A DNA stretch of 64,000 nucleotides, from assembly GCA_905183005.1 (NCBI GenBank), contig CAJJDO010000046.1, positions 253,946 to 317,945 on the forward strand. Direction: 5' to 3'. Both the position numbers and the translations under genes were made by a program. Below, piece by piece: positions 38,507 through 52,788 of this stretch (its first letter is position 1; each line of letters starts with the position of its first letter). Source of the stretch: Paramecium pentaurelia. Lineage: Eukaryota > Ciliophora > Oligohymenophorea > Peniculida > Parameciidae. The notes under the pieces were generated by a model, which searched no databases, was not told the origin of the DNA, and saw only the letters and a list, made by a program, of their open reading frames with translations.

Positions 38507-38752
38507 TTTAATAATTTAATAGAAGAAAATATATATATATATTACTTAAATAAATTTACACAAAATTTAAGAAAAATAATATTAGAACTATAATTATGAA
38601 AAAAAAAATAATCATCTCCCCTTATATATATCTTAAATTATTTAATTTAGGTATCATTAACACAACTGGATATTGAAGAAACAGAAAAAAAAAAAACTAA
38701 AAAGGATAAATAAAAGGATTTTGGTTTACATGCCATCTTTCTAATATAAGGA

Positions 38753-39224
38753 TTCACTTGACAATGATTGTTTAAGTTTTCCTAAACTTCTTACTCTTAC
38801 AGGTGAACATGAAACATCCTATAGACTCTTATATTTATGTTAGTTTGATCATTTGTTGGATAAAGTGTGAGAAATGTATTCCTAGAAGGAGTGTAAGATT
38901 TCTTGATCCTGTCTTATTCCCTTTGAAGGACTCATTATCATTTAAGTTATCTAAAAGTCTCTAAATTGGTTTTTTTCTCTCTAGTCTTCTTTCAAAAGAA
39001 TCAGTTTAGCTTTTCTATCTTTTCTTGTTCTAAATTTAATCCTTAATTTTTTTCCTTTTCCCAAAATATCTTTTAAGAAAGCTTTAAATTTCTTTTCTTA
39101 AATCTTGATACTCAAACCAATTCTAAAATTCTTCAGAGGAGACCAAGTAATTTAGCAATACATATATAACTAAAATGAATAATATATAAAATGAAATTAA
39201 TGAATACGTTGGATAATTATATTA
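38753..39224 (-). other. Open in-frame extension beyond the TGA of giant gene copy 2
   Basis: After the TGA at 39225-39227 the same frame stays open for about 155 codons to another TGA (38753). It encodes a strong membrane segment (LISFYILFILVIYVLLNYLV) then a charged, Ser-rich tail (QNWFEYQDLRKEIQSFLKRY). It looks like the natural C-terminus of the receptor. The TGA may be a mutation, an assembly error, or a readthrough site. No GT-AG intron of usual length can remove it. Confidence 0.55.
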
Positions 39225-42200
39225 TCAAATTTTTGTGAATTCTTCAAATATTTCCTCTAAACTGCTATGCATAACAAAAAAGTGCATTAAATGGTACACA
39301 GGATTTAAATCCATATTTTTCAGACTTTTAGCTATTAACCTATAAATTAATATTCTTCCAAATATTGTAAGTGGTTCTATTAGTGCTTGTGAAATAAATA
39401 TATTCCCTAAATAGATAATGGCAACTACATATTATTCTGATTGCATTTAAATTCTATCATAGTTTAATAAATACTTTTTTATGTAAAAAATATAAAAGAC
39501 AAGATTGGGGGACATCATTAATATGATAAGTAGAAGATGGCTAGTAAGAGCAGCAATTCTTTTGAATCTATATATTGCTTCAATAATTTTATAAAAAATC
39601 CTCATCAACAAAATGATTAAAGGGTTTAGGATTATAAATACACAAATCAAAAGAATTGAATTATTTAAAAAATAACATTCAAGAATTGTTAAACTTAATT
39701 ATAAATTGAATTAAGAGAGTGCTTCTAAAATCCTATAACTGAATTCAATAATTTTATCTTTATAATAAAATAGTGAAATAGTTTAATGGATTTGCTAATA
39801 TAAAAATTACGTGTTACCTTAAATTTTTCTATATATACTTTAGAATGACCATGATATATTCGACTATTTTTTTCTTAAATGTTTGGTGGGCTCAAATTAT
39901 TTTATTCAGTAGCAGATCTCTCTTATTCAACTTTTTTATCACGATATAATTAGAGAATAAAAACGCTCAGAAATATAAATGACAAAGAAATTGTAATTAG
40001 TTATAAAGCTAATAGGTGTTCAGATTTGGAAGCAAATTCAAGATTATATATTTATTTTGGAGAGTCGCTTACATTTAAAATCCTAAATTTTGTAGATGTT
40101 GCTAAGAAAATCCCGCCAAACTTATCACATTCACAATGTAAATCAGTAGTATTTTTATTTTATACTCTATTCAAATTACACTAATAAAATTTTCCTGTTA
40201 TTGTTCTAATTGCACAAAATATTTCATATTCAGATAAGAATTATGTAGTATTTTAGCAAACTTGATAGGATCCAAAATTTGTGCCATAAATTGATGAAAA
40301 ATTTTCATATTCTTAAAATTTTCTATGATAAAAATTTTTCAATTTAATTTGATAATAATTATCTGAGTTTATTTGTAATGTTTGGTCATTAAAATGTGTT
40401 TAGAGAATTTCTTCCAGATTCGAGTTAAATCTTAAAGGATTTTTTTAAAAGTAAGCTTATTCAAATTGAATAAAATCAATAAGGAAATCTTCTTAGGTTT
40501 ATTGGATGTTAAATTATTGATTGAATAATTATTTTGTTCTTCTTTTGATTTTCCAAATAGTTTCAATTCCTTTAACAACTAATGGCTTTTCGTTTACTAT
40601 AATAGAATTTTGGGTTTCCTCTACAATCTTATCAACAACCCTTAACAACTCAACAATAATTTGATCTATTGTTTAATTTTTTATATTTATTTATGAAAAA
40701 TCAGAATAAATATCATCAAGATAGTATAATAAACTTCTTAAGCAATCTTATGAGTTTTAATATTATTAAAAGATTTATTCATTCCAAACGTATAAATTTT
40801 ATTATAACTCCTCTTCGCATTGTTTCTTCATTTAACTAAAATATTTTAAAATTATATTAAAATTTTCAGTATTTACTTTGAGATCTTCTATCTTTTTTGT
40901 TAAATTTACTTCAGGTTAAGTGTAATTTTATGTAATAAATATATGGCTTGAATTTTGATCGAAACATATTTTTGGAATTTCTTCATTCAATAATCTATTT
41001 TTAGGTTTATTTTCTTCTGAAAATATTAAGAACTATTTATATAATTTTATAGCTTAAAATTTTAGGATATTCTCATTCTTATCTGACAACATTTAAGATT
41101 AAATCAAATCAAGATAAATTTATTAATGTAGCTCATCGCATTTTTAATTTATTGCTTCATATAGTAAATTTATTTTATTTTATAAAGTTAAATTTTAAAA
41201 TTTTATTGATGAACAATTGATTTTTGCTGATTTCATAGGAATCTTTTCAAAAATATAAGTCAATGATCCCCCATTGTCAAGAACTTCTACTAAAATTCCA
41301 ATTTTTGAAGAGTCAATAGAAGTAGGAGCTTAAATTGAGAATTAATTTTAAGTTTAAAATGGATAGAAAATTAAGGAATTATCTGATATTCCATTAAAAA
41401 AATCTATTAAATCAGATTCTCTCAAGAATTACCTCAGCTAATATTTATAAGGAGAATCATTTGATTATTCACAAGTTGTTGCTACTAAAAAATCTGTAAG
41501 AGCAAAGTCACTTTAACGATTAATAAGTAATTTAGAACATTTAGCAGGTTAATTAATCGATAATTATATATTTTTTATGCTTGGCATGATATTATTAGTA
41601 TATTAAGCTGCAAATTTAAGATTGATGTTGTCACCAAAATTTAATTCTTGAATGCTATTAAATATCTTGAATTAATGAGAAATGAATTTTGGTTGAAGTA
41701 TTTCAATTATCTAATAGTCATAAATCAATATAATTGAAAGATCTAATAAATGGAATATTTTCTCTAAAGGAATTAGATATGTAAAATTCAGTTATTCATA
41801 ATTATTGATTTTTCTCATTAAATAACCTTTATTGAATAATAATTGTAATTAAGGAAAATCATCTTCAAGATAAACAATAATTAAATTGAATTTAGAAATT
41901 TATTGAAATTTTGTAACAGTTACTGTCCATTTCTAGACAGTATAGGAGGATATTGTATTCTTTTTAATGAATTGAAAATAATCAGTTTTATTTACATTTA
42001 TTATCTATTTTTATTCATTTTTGCATGAAGTATTAAAAGATAAATCTTTACAAGCCACTTCAATATTTATATCTGGATCACTTTACCTATCATATGGTGA
42101 ATCAAAATCTTCACAATATATTTCGAGATTTAAATCTCTTCTAATATTCTAAATTCCTTGGTTGTTAAACTAACAAAACAATCCAGCCATTTTTGTTTCA

Positions 42201-45200
42201 AAAGTAAAATTTAAATTTTAAGATTTATTAGAATTTAAATTAATTGCAGTGACTTAAAATGTATATGTTGAATTGTTGCTTAAAGTATATCTTGGAATAG
42301 TTATGTAGACCATTTCAAAGGAATTAGAATCAATAGTAGTATTTAAATCTGATGAAGATGACTTTTAAGGATATCTATCAATTTCAATTAGTTAAATCTA
42401 ATATCTAGAAGAATCATTAGAAATAGATTATATTAAAGGGCCAACAGAAACACCAATTGTAATTGTTTCATAAACAAAATATGAAGGTTTTACATCTAAA
42501 TTAATTTATGGTACATCTCCTGCATGAGTGAATATAGTAAATTCAGAATAAGATTAAATAAGGATGAAATTGTAATATTAAATCCTAAATTTTAATACTG
42601 CATTACTAGGTAAAGTAAGTTTTGGTATTAATAAATTTTATTCTTAGAGAAAGTTAAGTTGATCTAAGAATTAATTAAGCATAGAGCTAGATTCGTCAGA
42701 TTCAACTTAACAACTCCAATTAATGTTTATTAACTTTCTATTTCCATTGTTTATAATTGATTTTAAATATACTTAATTTTCAGAATAAGGATTGAGTTTA
42801 TGAAGGGGTACACGATAATTAATTTTAGGAGGTAATGGATTCTTTGGTTATTATAATGTAGCAAAGATAAACGTTTTTAAAGTAGTTTCACAATTTATAT
42901 GAGATAATGAATTATCTTTAAATTAGATTGCTTCACCAACATTAATTTTCGAGTTTTCTCCTAGATATATTAATAATTCCTTATTATCCTTTGGATTTAG
43001 AGTACAAACTGAATTTTAACCAAAACTTTGGATAGATATTAATTCAAATAATTATGAGCACTTATTAACTTATATTTAAGAATCGAAGCTCTTTGAATTT
43101 AGAGGGAAATCAAAATGGATAATGATCAGACTCAGATCATCTGATAAATATGAATTGATTACTGCAACTTGACAAGCTAATAATAATATTTTGGAATAAT
43201 TTACTTGAACACCAAGGCGTATTATCATACCAAATTGAGTTTGGCGGAGGAATACAATTCATTTCTTCATTTAGTTCTCTATTAGCAAAGCACGACAAAC
43301 ATCCGTTAATATTACATTCTAAACAGGCACTATCACATTTTTAGCAATCTTCATTTATTTGATCATCATAATATCCAGATTAGCATATGCATAATGGTTC
43401 TTACAATCTATTACCTTTACAAGTATTGCAATTCAAAGGATCTAAAGCACAAGTAGCACATTAAAATGCACATTCTATTTAAATAATATTAATAATTAAA
43501 TACATTAACATAATGTTTATCCAGTTTCAAAATATCCATTAATACATTTGCAATCTTTATCAATTCTACCTGGCTTGCAAGTCAAACAATTTGAGGATTC
43601 CTATAAGCATGTATTGCATTTAGAAGCACAAACTTTATTTTTAAGATATAAATTTACTTTAACAATTAAGTTACTTATCTTCATAATACCCATCAGTACA
43701 ATTACAAGTAGGTGGATTAATTCTTATTGAATTTTAGCAAATTAAACAATTATTTTTGTTAATTTCACAAGTTTTACATTAAAAATTACATTTTAAACAT
43801 TCAATTTATGTTCCATCATCAAAATAACCATCTTTACAATTACATTAATCAGATAAAGATTTACGATTTGAATTTTATTATATTTTACAACTTAAACATT
43901 AATCACTGGAATTGATGCAAGTTTAACATTTAATATGACATTCTAATAATAATTTTGAAATTTACTTTAACAAATAATATTTTGATCTTGATAAAATCCA
44001 ATAATACAAGGGCATTTATGTAAAATTGATTGGTCAACTCTTTTAGAATTAATATCACAGCTTGTACAATAATCAGCTGAACCTTAACAGGTTAAACATT
44101 CATTTGAGCATTCTATTTTATCATTTAATTTTGATTACTTGAACATATCAATGTGTTTTATTCATAATAACCAGGTTTACATAAACATTTGTCTCCTGAA
44201 TGATATCTGTTATGTTCAATATTGTAACAAGATAAACAAAATGAAGCAGAAGATTGACATGTTTTACAAAGATTACTGCATTTGTAACACAATTCGATGC
44301 CAGCTTCATAATAGCCATCGAGACACAAACACTTATTATTTATGAATATTCTATGATATTAACTCATACAAGTTAAACAATTAGTATTAATATTTTCACA
44401 AGTATTACATGAAAAATGACATTCTAAATAATATTTAACTCTATATTACATTAGCAATGTTATTAATTTGTTTCAAAGTATCCATCATTGCATAAACACT
44501 TATTTAAATCTACTTCTAAATGTCTAGTTGACAATCTACATTACGTACATTCATTACTATTTTGACATTCTAAGCAAGTGATATTGCATTCTATATATAA
44601 ATATATATATGATATTACATTAACATGAATGACTTACAGAATCAAAGAAATAAGATTGTGAGCACAAACATTTATTGTTGATCAAAGATAAATTAAGATT
44701 ATTATCACAAGATAAGCAATTATCATATACTAAGGAACAAGTCAAGCAGGAACTCATACATTGTTCACAATTCTAATTAATTGGATTTTCATAATATCCT
44801 TGTATACATTCACAAGTATTCCCATATTTAAATTATCTAAAATTATCAATAGAGCATGTTAAACAATAAGTATTAGTATTGGCACAAGTTAAACAAGTCT
44901 TATCACATAATTTACATGATTTATCACTACTTAATTCATACATTCCATCATTACAATTACAATCATAATTTTTTAAGTGTTTAAATTAAATACATGAAGA
45001 ACATTAATTTATAGATTAAGAACATGTCTTACAACTGGAATGACATTATTAACAGATTCCATCTATTTCAATATAACCTATTTCACAATCACAGGTTTTA
45101 TTTATTATGTTAATTTCTCTAAATTAATTAGGATCACATGATGTGCAATTATTTGATATGATTTCGCATGTCAGACATTTTGAATTACATTTTGAACAAA

Positions 45201-48200
45201 GTTATAAGCCAATATCGTAATATCCCTATTAGCATTTACAATTTATTTCTATTTTCCTTGTCTAAGGACATGATAAGCATTAATAAGATTGTCCTACGCA
45301 ATCTAAACATTGAATATCACATTTTTAACATGATATTGATGAACCGTCATCAAAATATCCAAATAAACATTTACATGCATTATTATAAAATACTCTTTTA
45401 GTAGTATTAACATCTATACAAGAAATACACGAATTTGCATCTCCAGAATTACAACTTAAACATGAATAGTGGCATTTTTAACAATTTTCAACTCCATTAT
45501 CATAATATCCAATATTACAATCACATGAAAAAAGCAGATTATTATATATTCTATTTGATTCATTTGAGCATATTTCACATTTTGTTTCTATATCATTACA
45601 TTTGAGACACGAAAAATGGCATTCTTAATAATTAGAAATCATGTATACTTTAACAAGCATCATTCTATCCATCATCATAATAGCCTTGAATACATTGGCA
45701 TCTATTGAAACCTGAAACTAATAATCTCAAACTATTATCCTGACAAGAAATACATCTGTCAGAATACTTTTAACATCCTTTACATTTATAACTGCATTCT
45801 ATTTATAGCAATCATTTATACTTTCACAAGTTGGCAATCCTGTATCAAAGTATCCTTCTTTACAAACACAAGTATTTCCTACTTAGAATCTGTTATCAGT
45901 ATCCATACAAGAAATACAATTTCCTTCATCCATTCCCATGCATGTACCACATGAATAATGGCATTCTAATTTTTATTTAATAAAATACTCTAGCATATAA
46001 GCATTCCATTAAAATCGAATGTACTAATTGCTACTCCATGAAATTTGGTTTTACATTTACATGTATTTCCATCTAAATATCTATCATCTTTGCATGAAGT
46101 ACAATTTTTAGAATTGTTAATACATTCATAACACAATGGGCTACAAGCTATTTTAGATCTAATGGTTACTTGCGCATTCTTAAACTTCCATCTCAAAGTA
46201 ATTTGGTAAGCATTAACATAAACTATTTTTAAGTTCTCTATGTTAAATAGAATTGCAGGAGAGGCAGTCATTCTGTTCAATTCCTTTACAGGTTTTACAT
46301 TTGAAATGACATTCTATAAATAATATATTTATATTACTAAGACAAGTTATCTCATTCTCTTTGTCAAAGTATTCCTCTGGACAATAACATCCCTTAATAG
46401 GATCAAGTTTACGTATTGAATTTAATGGACAACTCAAACATTTATCCGGTTAAATATCACATTGCTCACATTTATATGAACATTCTAATAGATATTGATA
46501 ATTTCTAATATTACTTTAACATTGAGCAATCCCAACTTCCTCATAATATCCATCAACACATTTGCAAATATTGCCTTTCAAAACTCTAAGATTAAGGTCG
46601 AAAGAACACATTATACAACTTTCTGCATTATTATCGAAACATCTTTGGCAAGAATAATGGCATTCTATTACTAATGAATAAAATTTACCTGCACATAATA
46701 ATTATCCAATATCATAATATTGTATTGGACAAACACAATATGATAATTCCAGTTATCTATAATTTTTATCACATGTAAGACAATTAGATGAAAGTGAACC
46801 ATAACATGTTTTACAGGATTAATCACATTATTGACATTATTGTGAAAATCCATCATCAAATGTATTTGAATAAGTACAAATACATTCAAAGTAGCTACCT
46901 GATGATTAAGCTGTTCTACTAGAAGGACATTCTAAACATGCATCTTTATCAGTGCTATTTGCACATGTTAAACAGGAATGATGACACTCTATTAATCAAA
47001 ATTAATTGAATACTTTAACATATTATATTTTCCTTATTATCATCATAATATGATTATTTGCATAAACATTCTCCTAAAGGTGTTAATTCTCGATAAGAAC
47101 TTTAAGAACATTCTGAACAATTTGTTGCTTCAATGCCATAACAATTTCCGCATGTGTAATGACAAACTATTTATAATTTATTAATGTACCTGCACAAACT
47201 TCTAAAGTTCCCCCAAAATCACTGTAATTAACTTCACAATCACACTTAAAAGATTCTGAAACAACACGATTTTATCCAGGTATACAAGTAAGACAGTATT
47301 GATTTTCAGATCCGTCAGCGGGTTAGAAACATGTTATGCATTTTGCATGGCATTCTTAAACTAATTAAAATTAATACTTCCACAGGTTTATTCCTTAACT
47401 TCATATTCAGAATACCCAGTTTTACATTGACAAACATTGCCAATTTAAATTCTGTTTGAAATACTTTCTTCTACACAATCAATACATTCTTAAATTAATG
47501 GACCAAAACAAGTGTGACAAGATTTATCACAAGCTAAAAATCAATAACAAACTTACAAATGCAAATTTAATCATCATTTTCAGGGTCATATGTTAGTGGT
47601 TTACAAATGCATTGTTTATTTATTAGTATTCTATTTGATCCTAGTTTACATGAAGTACATTAATAAAAATCATCATGTTCACACTCATAACAATAACCCT
47701 CTGCGCAAAGTGTGCAAGTTCCATCTAACAAACCATACAATAGTTTGCATTTGCAGATACCATTATCAGCTATTAAATTTTTTTTGCTGTCACAAGTAGT
47801 ACAAAAGCTAGGATTAGTATCCAAACAGGTGGAACATTTGGAATCGCAATATCTTTATTTGCATGTGCCATCCGGTTATAACGCATAAGTATGATAACAT
47901 CCGATACAATTTATTCTTTGAGGGTCTAACAAGACACAAGGAAATTTATAAGGAATTTCTAAATACTTTAAAAAAACAATATTACTGATGCATTTTTTTT
48001 CAGTAATCGAATAAAAATATCCTAGATCGCATAAAGTACATGTTGTATAATATTAGTATTAGTTGTCAATGATGTTATTAAGTTTCATTGATTATCTTGA
48101 GGGGTCGCAATTCCAATCCATTTTAAAGCAACGATACCCACTTGAAAATTAATATGCCTCCTATCTTATGTATCCTTACATGCAACTAATACAATTGAGT

Positions 48201-49092
48201 CTAGGGGATGGGCTAACGGATAGACAAGGTTCAATATCTAAAAATGCCTTATACAAATATAATTACTGCGACAATATCCTGGGTCAGTTGTATACCCAGG
48301 TATGCATCCTGATGAAAATATTAATTTACCATCTTCTTGTCTACTACAAGAAATATGACCATAACAATCTATCCATATAATTATAATTTGTAATAAAATA
48401 CTTTCACTACATTATCGATCATGCTCACCTGTCATAGAATACCCTTATCTACACTTACACAAAGATGATTCATAACATTCCAAACAATTTCCACCACAAT
48501 CTTTAATAAATATATTGTAATACATTTTTCATTCGGACTTATATATCTTTGATCGTATCCCTTTTAAATTTAATCACAATCAAAACCAGATCCAATATAT
48601 GGTCGTTTACAAATATAACATCGAAATACACCTTGCTGATAGGTTGTTATCAAACATCTTTATTGTATTAAATCTGTAAAATCTAAAGTAATAGTCATTT
48701 ATACTTACATTTGCAATAATATTTATAATATCCGTCTGGTAGATACTCTATTACTAGCGATACGCCTTATGTAAATCCACAATGAAATATATTTTCATCT
48801 AGAGTTGGAGTCCCTGCTCCCCATGGTTAGAATCTGGGATGACATACATGTTAAGTTCCATTTACTTCAGTTTTTACTAATACTTCTGTAACACCTTTGC
48901 AAATCAGAGCATAAGCTGTTAATAAAGCTAATAATTACATACACATTTGTGTGGATGCATTCCTGGCATAAATGTATGTAATTCAGGACAATTTATTTTG
49001 TCATATGCAAAACCTAACTAATAAAGTGATGATGAGCTGTAAAATCTCCATCCAAATACTTCTTTGAGGAGAATCAAACTAATCAAAAACAT
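39225..49092 (-). CDS. Giant Cys-rich REJ/GPS receptor-like protein, copy 2
   Basis: The start is MFLISLILLKEVFGW at 49092 with a signal-like N-terminus. From 49 to 43.3 kb lie furin/GFR-type repeats (CxC..GYY[ED], CxxC pairs), with a 28-nt intron after the last. About 43.2-40.3 kb is a Cys-poor REJ-like region (ACQVAVINSYLSDD, IYLGENSKINVGEAIQ). A four-Cys GPS-like motif follows, ending LHCECDKFGGIFLA near 40.13 kb; the usual HL-T/S cleavage residues are replaced, so self-cleavage is unlikely. Then come hydrophobic segments (LLALQLITISLSFIFLSVF; IFISQALIEPLTIFGRILI), with a 23-nt intron at 39795-39817. The first TGA is at 39225. The plan resembles polycystin-1 or adhesion receptors without a visible PLAT domain. 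Roughly 3,200 aa; ligand unknown. Confidence 0.78.
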
Positions 49093-50150
49093 AATCAAAT
49101 TTTAATATTTTTTTATCTCTGAACATCAAAGGTTAAAAATTGCATCGTTTAGTCTTAAAATTAAAAAAACTTTATTTTTATTGTTCTCTTAAAAATGAAT
49201 GTAAATTAAAATCATTTAATCAAAGCTAAAGGCATGAATTTTTTCTAGTTGAAATGATGATGTGGAGTTCTTAAAATCCATTAAAATATATAATATAAAA
49301 TTCAAATTTATGATCATATTAGATCTATTAATTTATTCATAAATTATGACAATAATTTGCATGAAAGTAATTCTAAATCAAAATTTTCTATCTTAATCAA
49401 ATAAATAATTTAGGAAATGGTTATTAACTTTGTTTTTCTCTTAATATAAAGATTTTATGCTTAAGAAAAAAATGAAATTGGACTTAATTAAATAACTAAA
49501 TTATAAAAAAATCTGAAAATAAGTATAAAACTATTTAAATTTCTTTTATTCAAAACCTTGTCCGCATTCCCTATATAATATGAAAATGAAATTAATTCAA
49601 AATTATTGTCAAAATTGTTATAAAAATAATGATAAGAATAAGAATAAAAGAGAATTTAATTAATTCTAATTATTTCAAACTTATTGGCTATCAATTCAAA
49701 TCTTTTTTATGATCAGAATGAAGCATTCCTGATATTTTAATATAATTTTTTATAGATTTTTTTTCAACCAAATTTATTCTAAAAAATTTTGAAAAATAAA
49801 AAAATACTTGATTAACAATAAACCAATTAAAATTCTGAATAAATTAAATCAGAATCTTAAGATAAGCATAAGCATTTATTAAAAAAATAAGTAGTGACAA
49901 ACTTTAAATTCTATTTATCTTCAAAATATTTACAAATTTTTATTATATGATCTCGTTAAATTAAATTTTAGAATGTCAATAATTGATTAAACCTGAAAAA
50001 AAAGAATGGTCCACCTTATAACTTTAAATTGGAATTATTATGAAATATCAAGAGGGGTTAGACTTTCACAAGTCATAGTTTTATTTATCATAAATTTGTG
50101 TGATTTTAAGTTAAAATTACTAATTTTTTAATAAATGATTGTTATTAATC
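49028..50150. repeat. 1123-bp block, copy A (contig-overlap duplicate)
   Basis: Identical by eye to 50152-51274 (offset 1124), with the single N at 50151 between. It contains the first ~65 bp of giant gene copy 2 and ~1.06 kb of upstream non-coding DNA. Perfect identity of non-coding AT-rich sequence indicates overlapping contig ends. Confidence 0.93.
49147..49157 (-). promoter_or_regulatory. Conserved upstream element of giant gene copy 2
   Basis: The string gtttagtctta about 55 bp upstream of the start is shared with the paralogue (9306-9316). It is followed in both by an A-rich run, after which the flanks diverge. It appears again at 50271 only because of the contig-overlap duplicate. Confidence 0.35.
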
Positions 50151-50151
50151 N

Positions 50152-51274
50152 GATGATGAGCTGTAAAATCTCCATCCAAATACTTCTTTGAGGAGAATCA
50201 AACTAATCAAAAACATAATCAAATTTTAATATTTTTTTATCTCTGAACATCAAAGGTTAAAAATTGCATCGTTTAGTCTTAAAATTAAAAAAACTTTATT
50301 TTTATTGTTCTCTTAAAAATGAATGTAAATTAAAATCATTTAATCAAAGCTAAAGGCATGAATTTTTTCTAGTTGAAATGATGATGTGGAGTTCTTAAAA
50401 TCCATTAAAATATATAATATAAAATTCAAATTTATGATCATATTAGATCTATTAATTTATTCATAAATTATGACAATAATTTGCATGAAAGTAATTCTAA
50501 ATCAAAATTTTCTATCTTAATCAAATAAATAATTTAGGAAATGGTTATTAACTTTGTTTTTCTCTTAATATAAAGATTTTATGCTTAAGAAAAAAATGAA
50601 ATTGGACTTAATTAAATAACTAAATTATAAAAAAATCTGAAAATAAGTATAAAACTATTTAAATTTCTTTTATTCAAAACCTTGTCCGCATTCCCTATAT
50701 AATATGAAAATGAAATTAATTCAAAATTATTGTCAAAATTGTTATAAAAATAATGATAAGAATAAGAATAAAAGAGAATTTAATTAATTCTAATTATTTC
50801 AAACTTATTGGCTATCAATTCAAATCTTTTTTATGATCAGAATGAAGCATTCCTGATATTTTAATATAATTTTTTATAGATTTTTTTTCAACCAAATTTA
50901 TTCTAAAAAATTTTGAAAAATAAAAAAATACTTGATTAACAATAAACCAATTAAAATTCTGAATAAATTAAATCAGAATCTTAAGATAAGCATAAGCATT
51001 TATTAAAAAAATAAGTAGTGACAAACTTTAAATTCTATTTATCTTCAAAATATTTACAAATTTTTATTATATGATCTCGTTAAATTAAATTTTAGAATGT
51101 CAATAATTGATTAAACCTGAAAAAAAAGAATGGTCCACCTTATAACTTTAAATTGGAATTATTATGAAATATCAAGAGGGGTTAGACTTTCACAAGTCAT
51201 AGTTTTATTTATCATAAATTTGTGTGATTTTAAGTTAAAATTACTAATTTTTTAATAAATGATTGTTATTAATC
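50152..51274. repeat. 1123-bp block, copy B (contig-overlap duplicate)
   Basis: Second copy of 49028-50150. It starts with a 65-bp stub of the giant gene's 5' end (to the ATG at 50216), which has no downstream coding sequence and is not a gene. Confidence 0.93.
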
Positions 51275-51698
51275 ACATACAAATAATTATATAATTTAAT
51301 CAGAATTCATAAGTGATTTTCTTTATAGTGAATCTAATATTTTAATATGCTTTATTAAACCTCAAAACTTCATTTTAAAATATTTTAGATACTTAATATT
51401 AACATTTAATTTATCTTGTTATTTAATTTAAAATATAAAATGCATATTAAGATAATGAGACTAAATATAAATCATTTAATATGAAGGTATCTTGATTTTA
51501 TCTTTAAAACTCAGACAAACAATATGATTTGTTATAAATGAATGAACCTCAAAGACAATATATACATTTAATCAATATAATCTAAACAGAAAAAAAATTT
51601 ATCAATGGACTTAATTTTTTGAATAAGATAAATTTAAAATAATATTTATTTATTTCTTTGGAATTAATATTTAAACCATTTCATAACCTTTTTCATAT

Positions 51699-52788
51699 TC
51701 ATGCAGTTAATTTTCTATTAAGTTTTTCTAGAGCAGCCTTGTTTTCTGCTTCGTAATTTAAAGCTTCTTTTAAAAAAAAATCAATTGTCTTTTCCAAAGC
51801 TGTCATCAAAGGTGTGAATTGAATACCCAATTCTTTGATTTTTTAATTATTAATAACACCACAATCAACAGAAGGATAGAATTTACTAGCTTCAACTACA
51901 TGTTTAATATTTAATTATTTTTGGGATATTTTATCAAGCTAAAATTAGTATAAAAGTATTACAATCACCTAAGCTAATTCGATATATGAAATTGTCTCAT
52001 CAAAACAAACATTATAAATTTAATTTTATAATGGAATATTTTAAATAAAATATTTGATGCAATTCACAACATCTGTGCTATATACCAGACTAATTTATTC
52101 TGATTGCACAGCTTAATCCTAACTAATTAATATTTAAATCTACCACTTAAATTGGATGCTTATCATTTTATTGAATCCATTTTATCAAAGCAAAAAATCT
52201 TCCAGAATCATCATAAGGTCCAATAACATCTGGAAGTCTCAAAATAACATATCGAAATGAACCTTCAATTACATAATTTTGTAGAAACTCTTCGCATTTC
52301 AATTTATTCTAAATATTGAAATTAATTATTACATGGCCATAACTCTCTCCTTTCTTTTATGATTCTGTTAATTCTTTTCTTTAATCCTAATCTTCTGTTA
52401 TTGGAATTTATTTTATCTTGCAAACATCATAGATTGAATCAGTTGATATAAATATGTATAAATTACACAACCCTCTTAAAGCAGCATAAACAGATTTCAC
52501 TTAATTACTATAAAAAGCAGAAAAATCAATAACAGCTTCCCAATTCCTTCCATTAATTCCGACATTCAATTTTTTTGAGAGATATCTAAGTAAAGTAGTA
52601 AAATCATTTGTGTCTTCTCGATTACCATATGTATAATAAACATTCTTTATTTAATTTACTGCATTATTCCAATAATTTTTCCCTCTATTTATATAATGAA
52701 CTTCATAAGACTCATTTTAAGAAAGATCTTGTATTAATTCTTTTCCCATAAAAGTAGAACCACCAAGTACAAGTATTAACTTTTTCAT
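51699..52788 (-). CDS. NAD(P)-dependent epimerase/dehydratase-like extended SDR
   Basis: Start MKKLILVLGGSTFMGKELIQ at 52788. The N-terminal GGSTFMGKEL is the Rossmann GxxGxxG motif of extended SDRs. The beta-4 segment is WEAVIDFSAFYSNQ. LYIFISTDSIYDV supplies the active-site Ser region, and ESYGHVII the Tyr, although the usual YxxxK Lys is not seen. LRLPDVIGPYDDSGRF matches the RPxxVxGP[YH] motif. It ends AENKAALEKLNRKLTA-TGA. About 350 aa including possible short introns. It resembles CSP41/UDP-glucose 4-epimerase-like proteins. Substrate unknown; the missing Lys leaves open an atypical, non-catalytic role. Confidence 0.75.

Larger units (their letters stand above)
49093..51698. other. AT-rich intergenic region (true length about 1.5 kb)
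   Basis: No gene is supported on either strand. After removing the duplicated 1123-bp block and N the spacer shrinks to about 1.5 kb. It holds the promoter of giant gene copy 2 and the downstream region of the SDR gene. Confidence 0.6.

Noticed and set aside
39225..39227. Selenocysteine reading of the in-frame TGA
   Set aside because: No selenoprotein family context and no stem-loop of SECIS type recognised nearby; readthrough, mutation or error are simpler.
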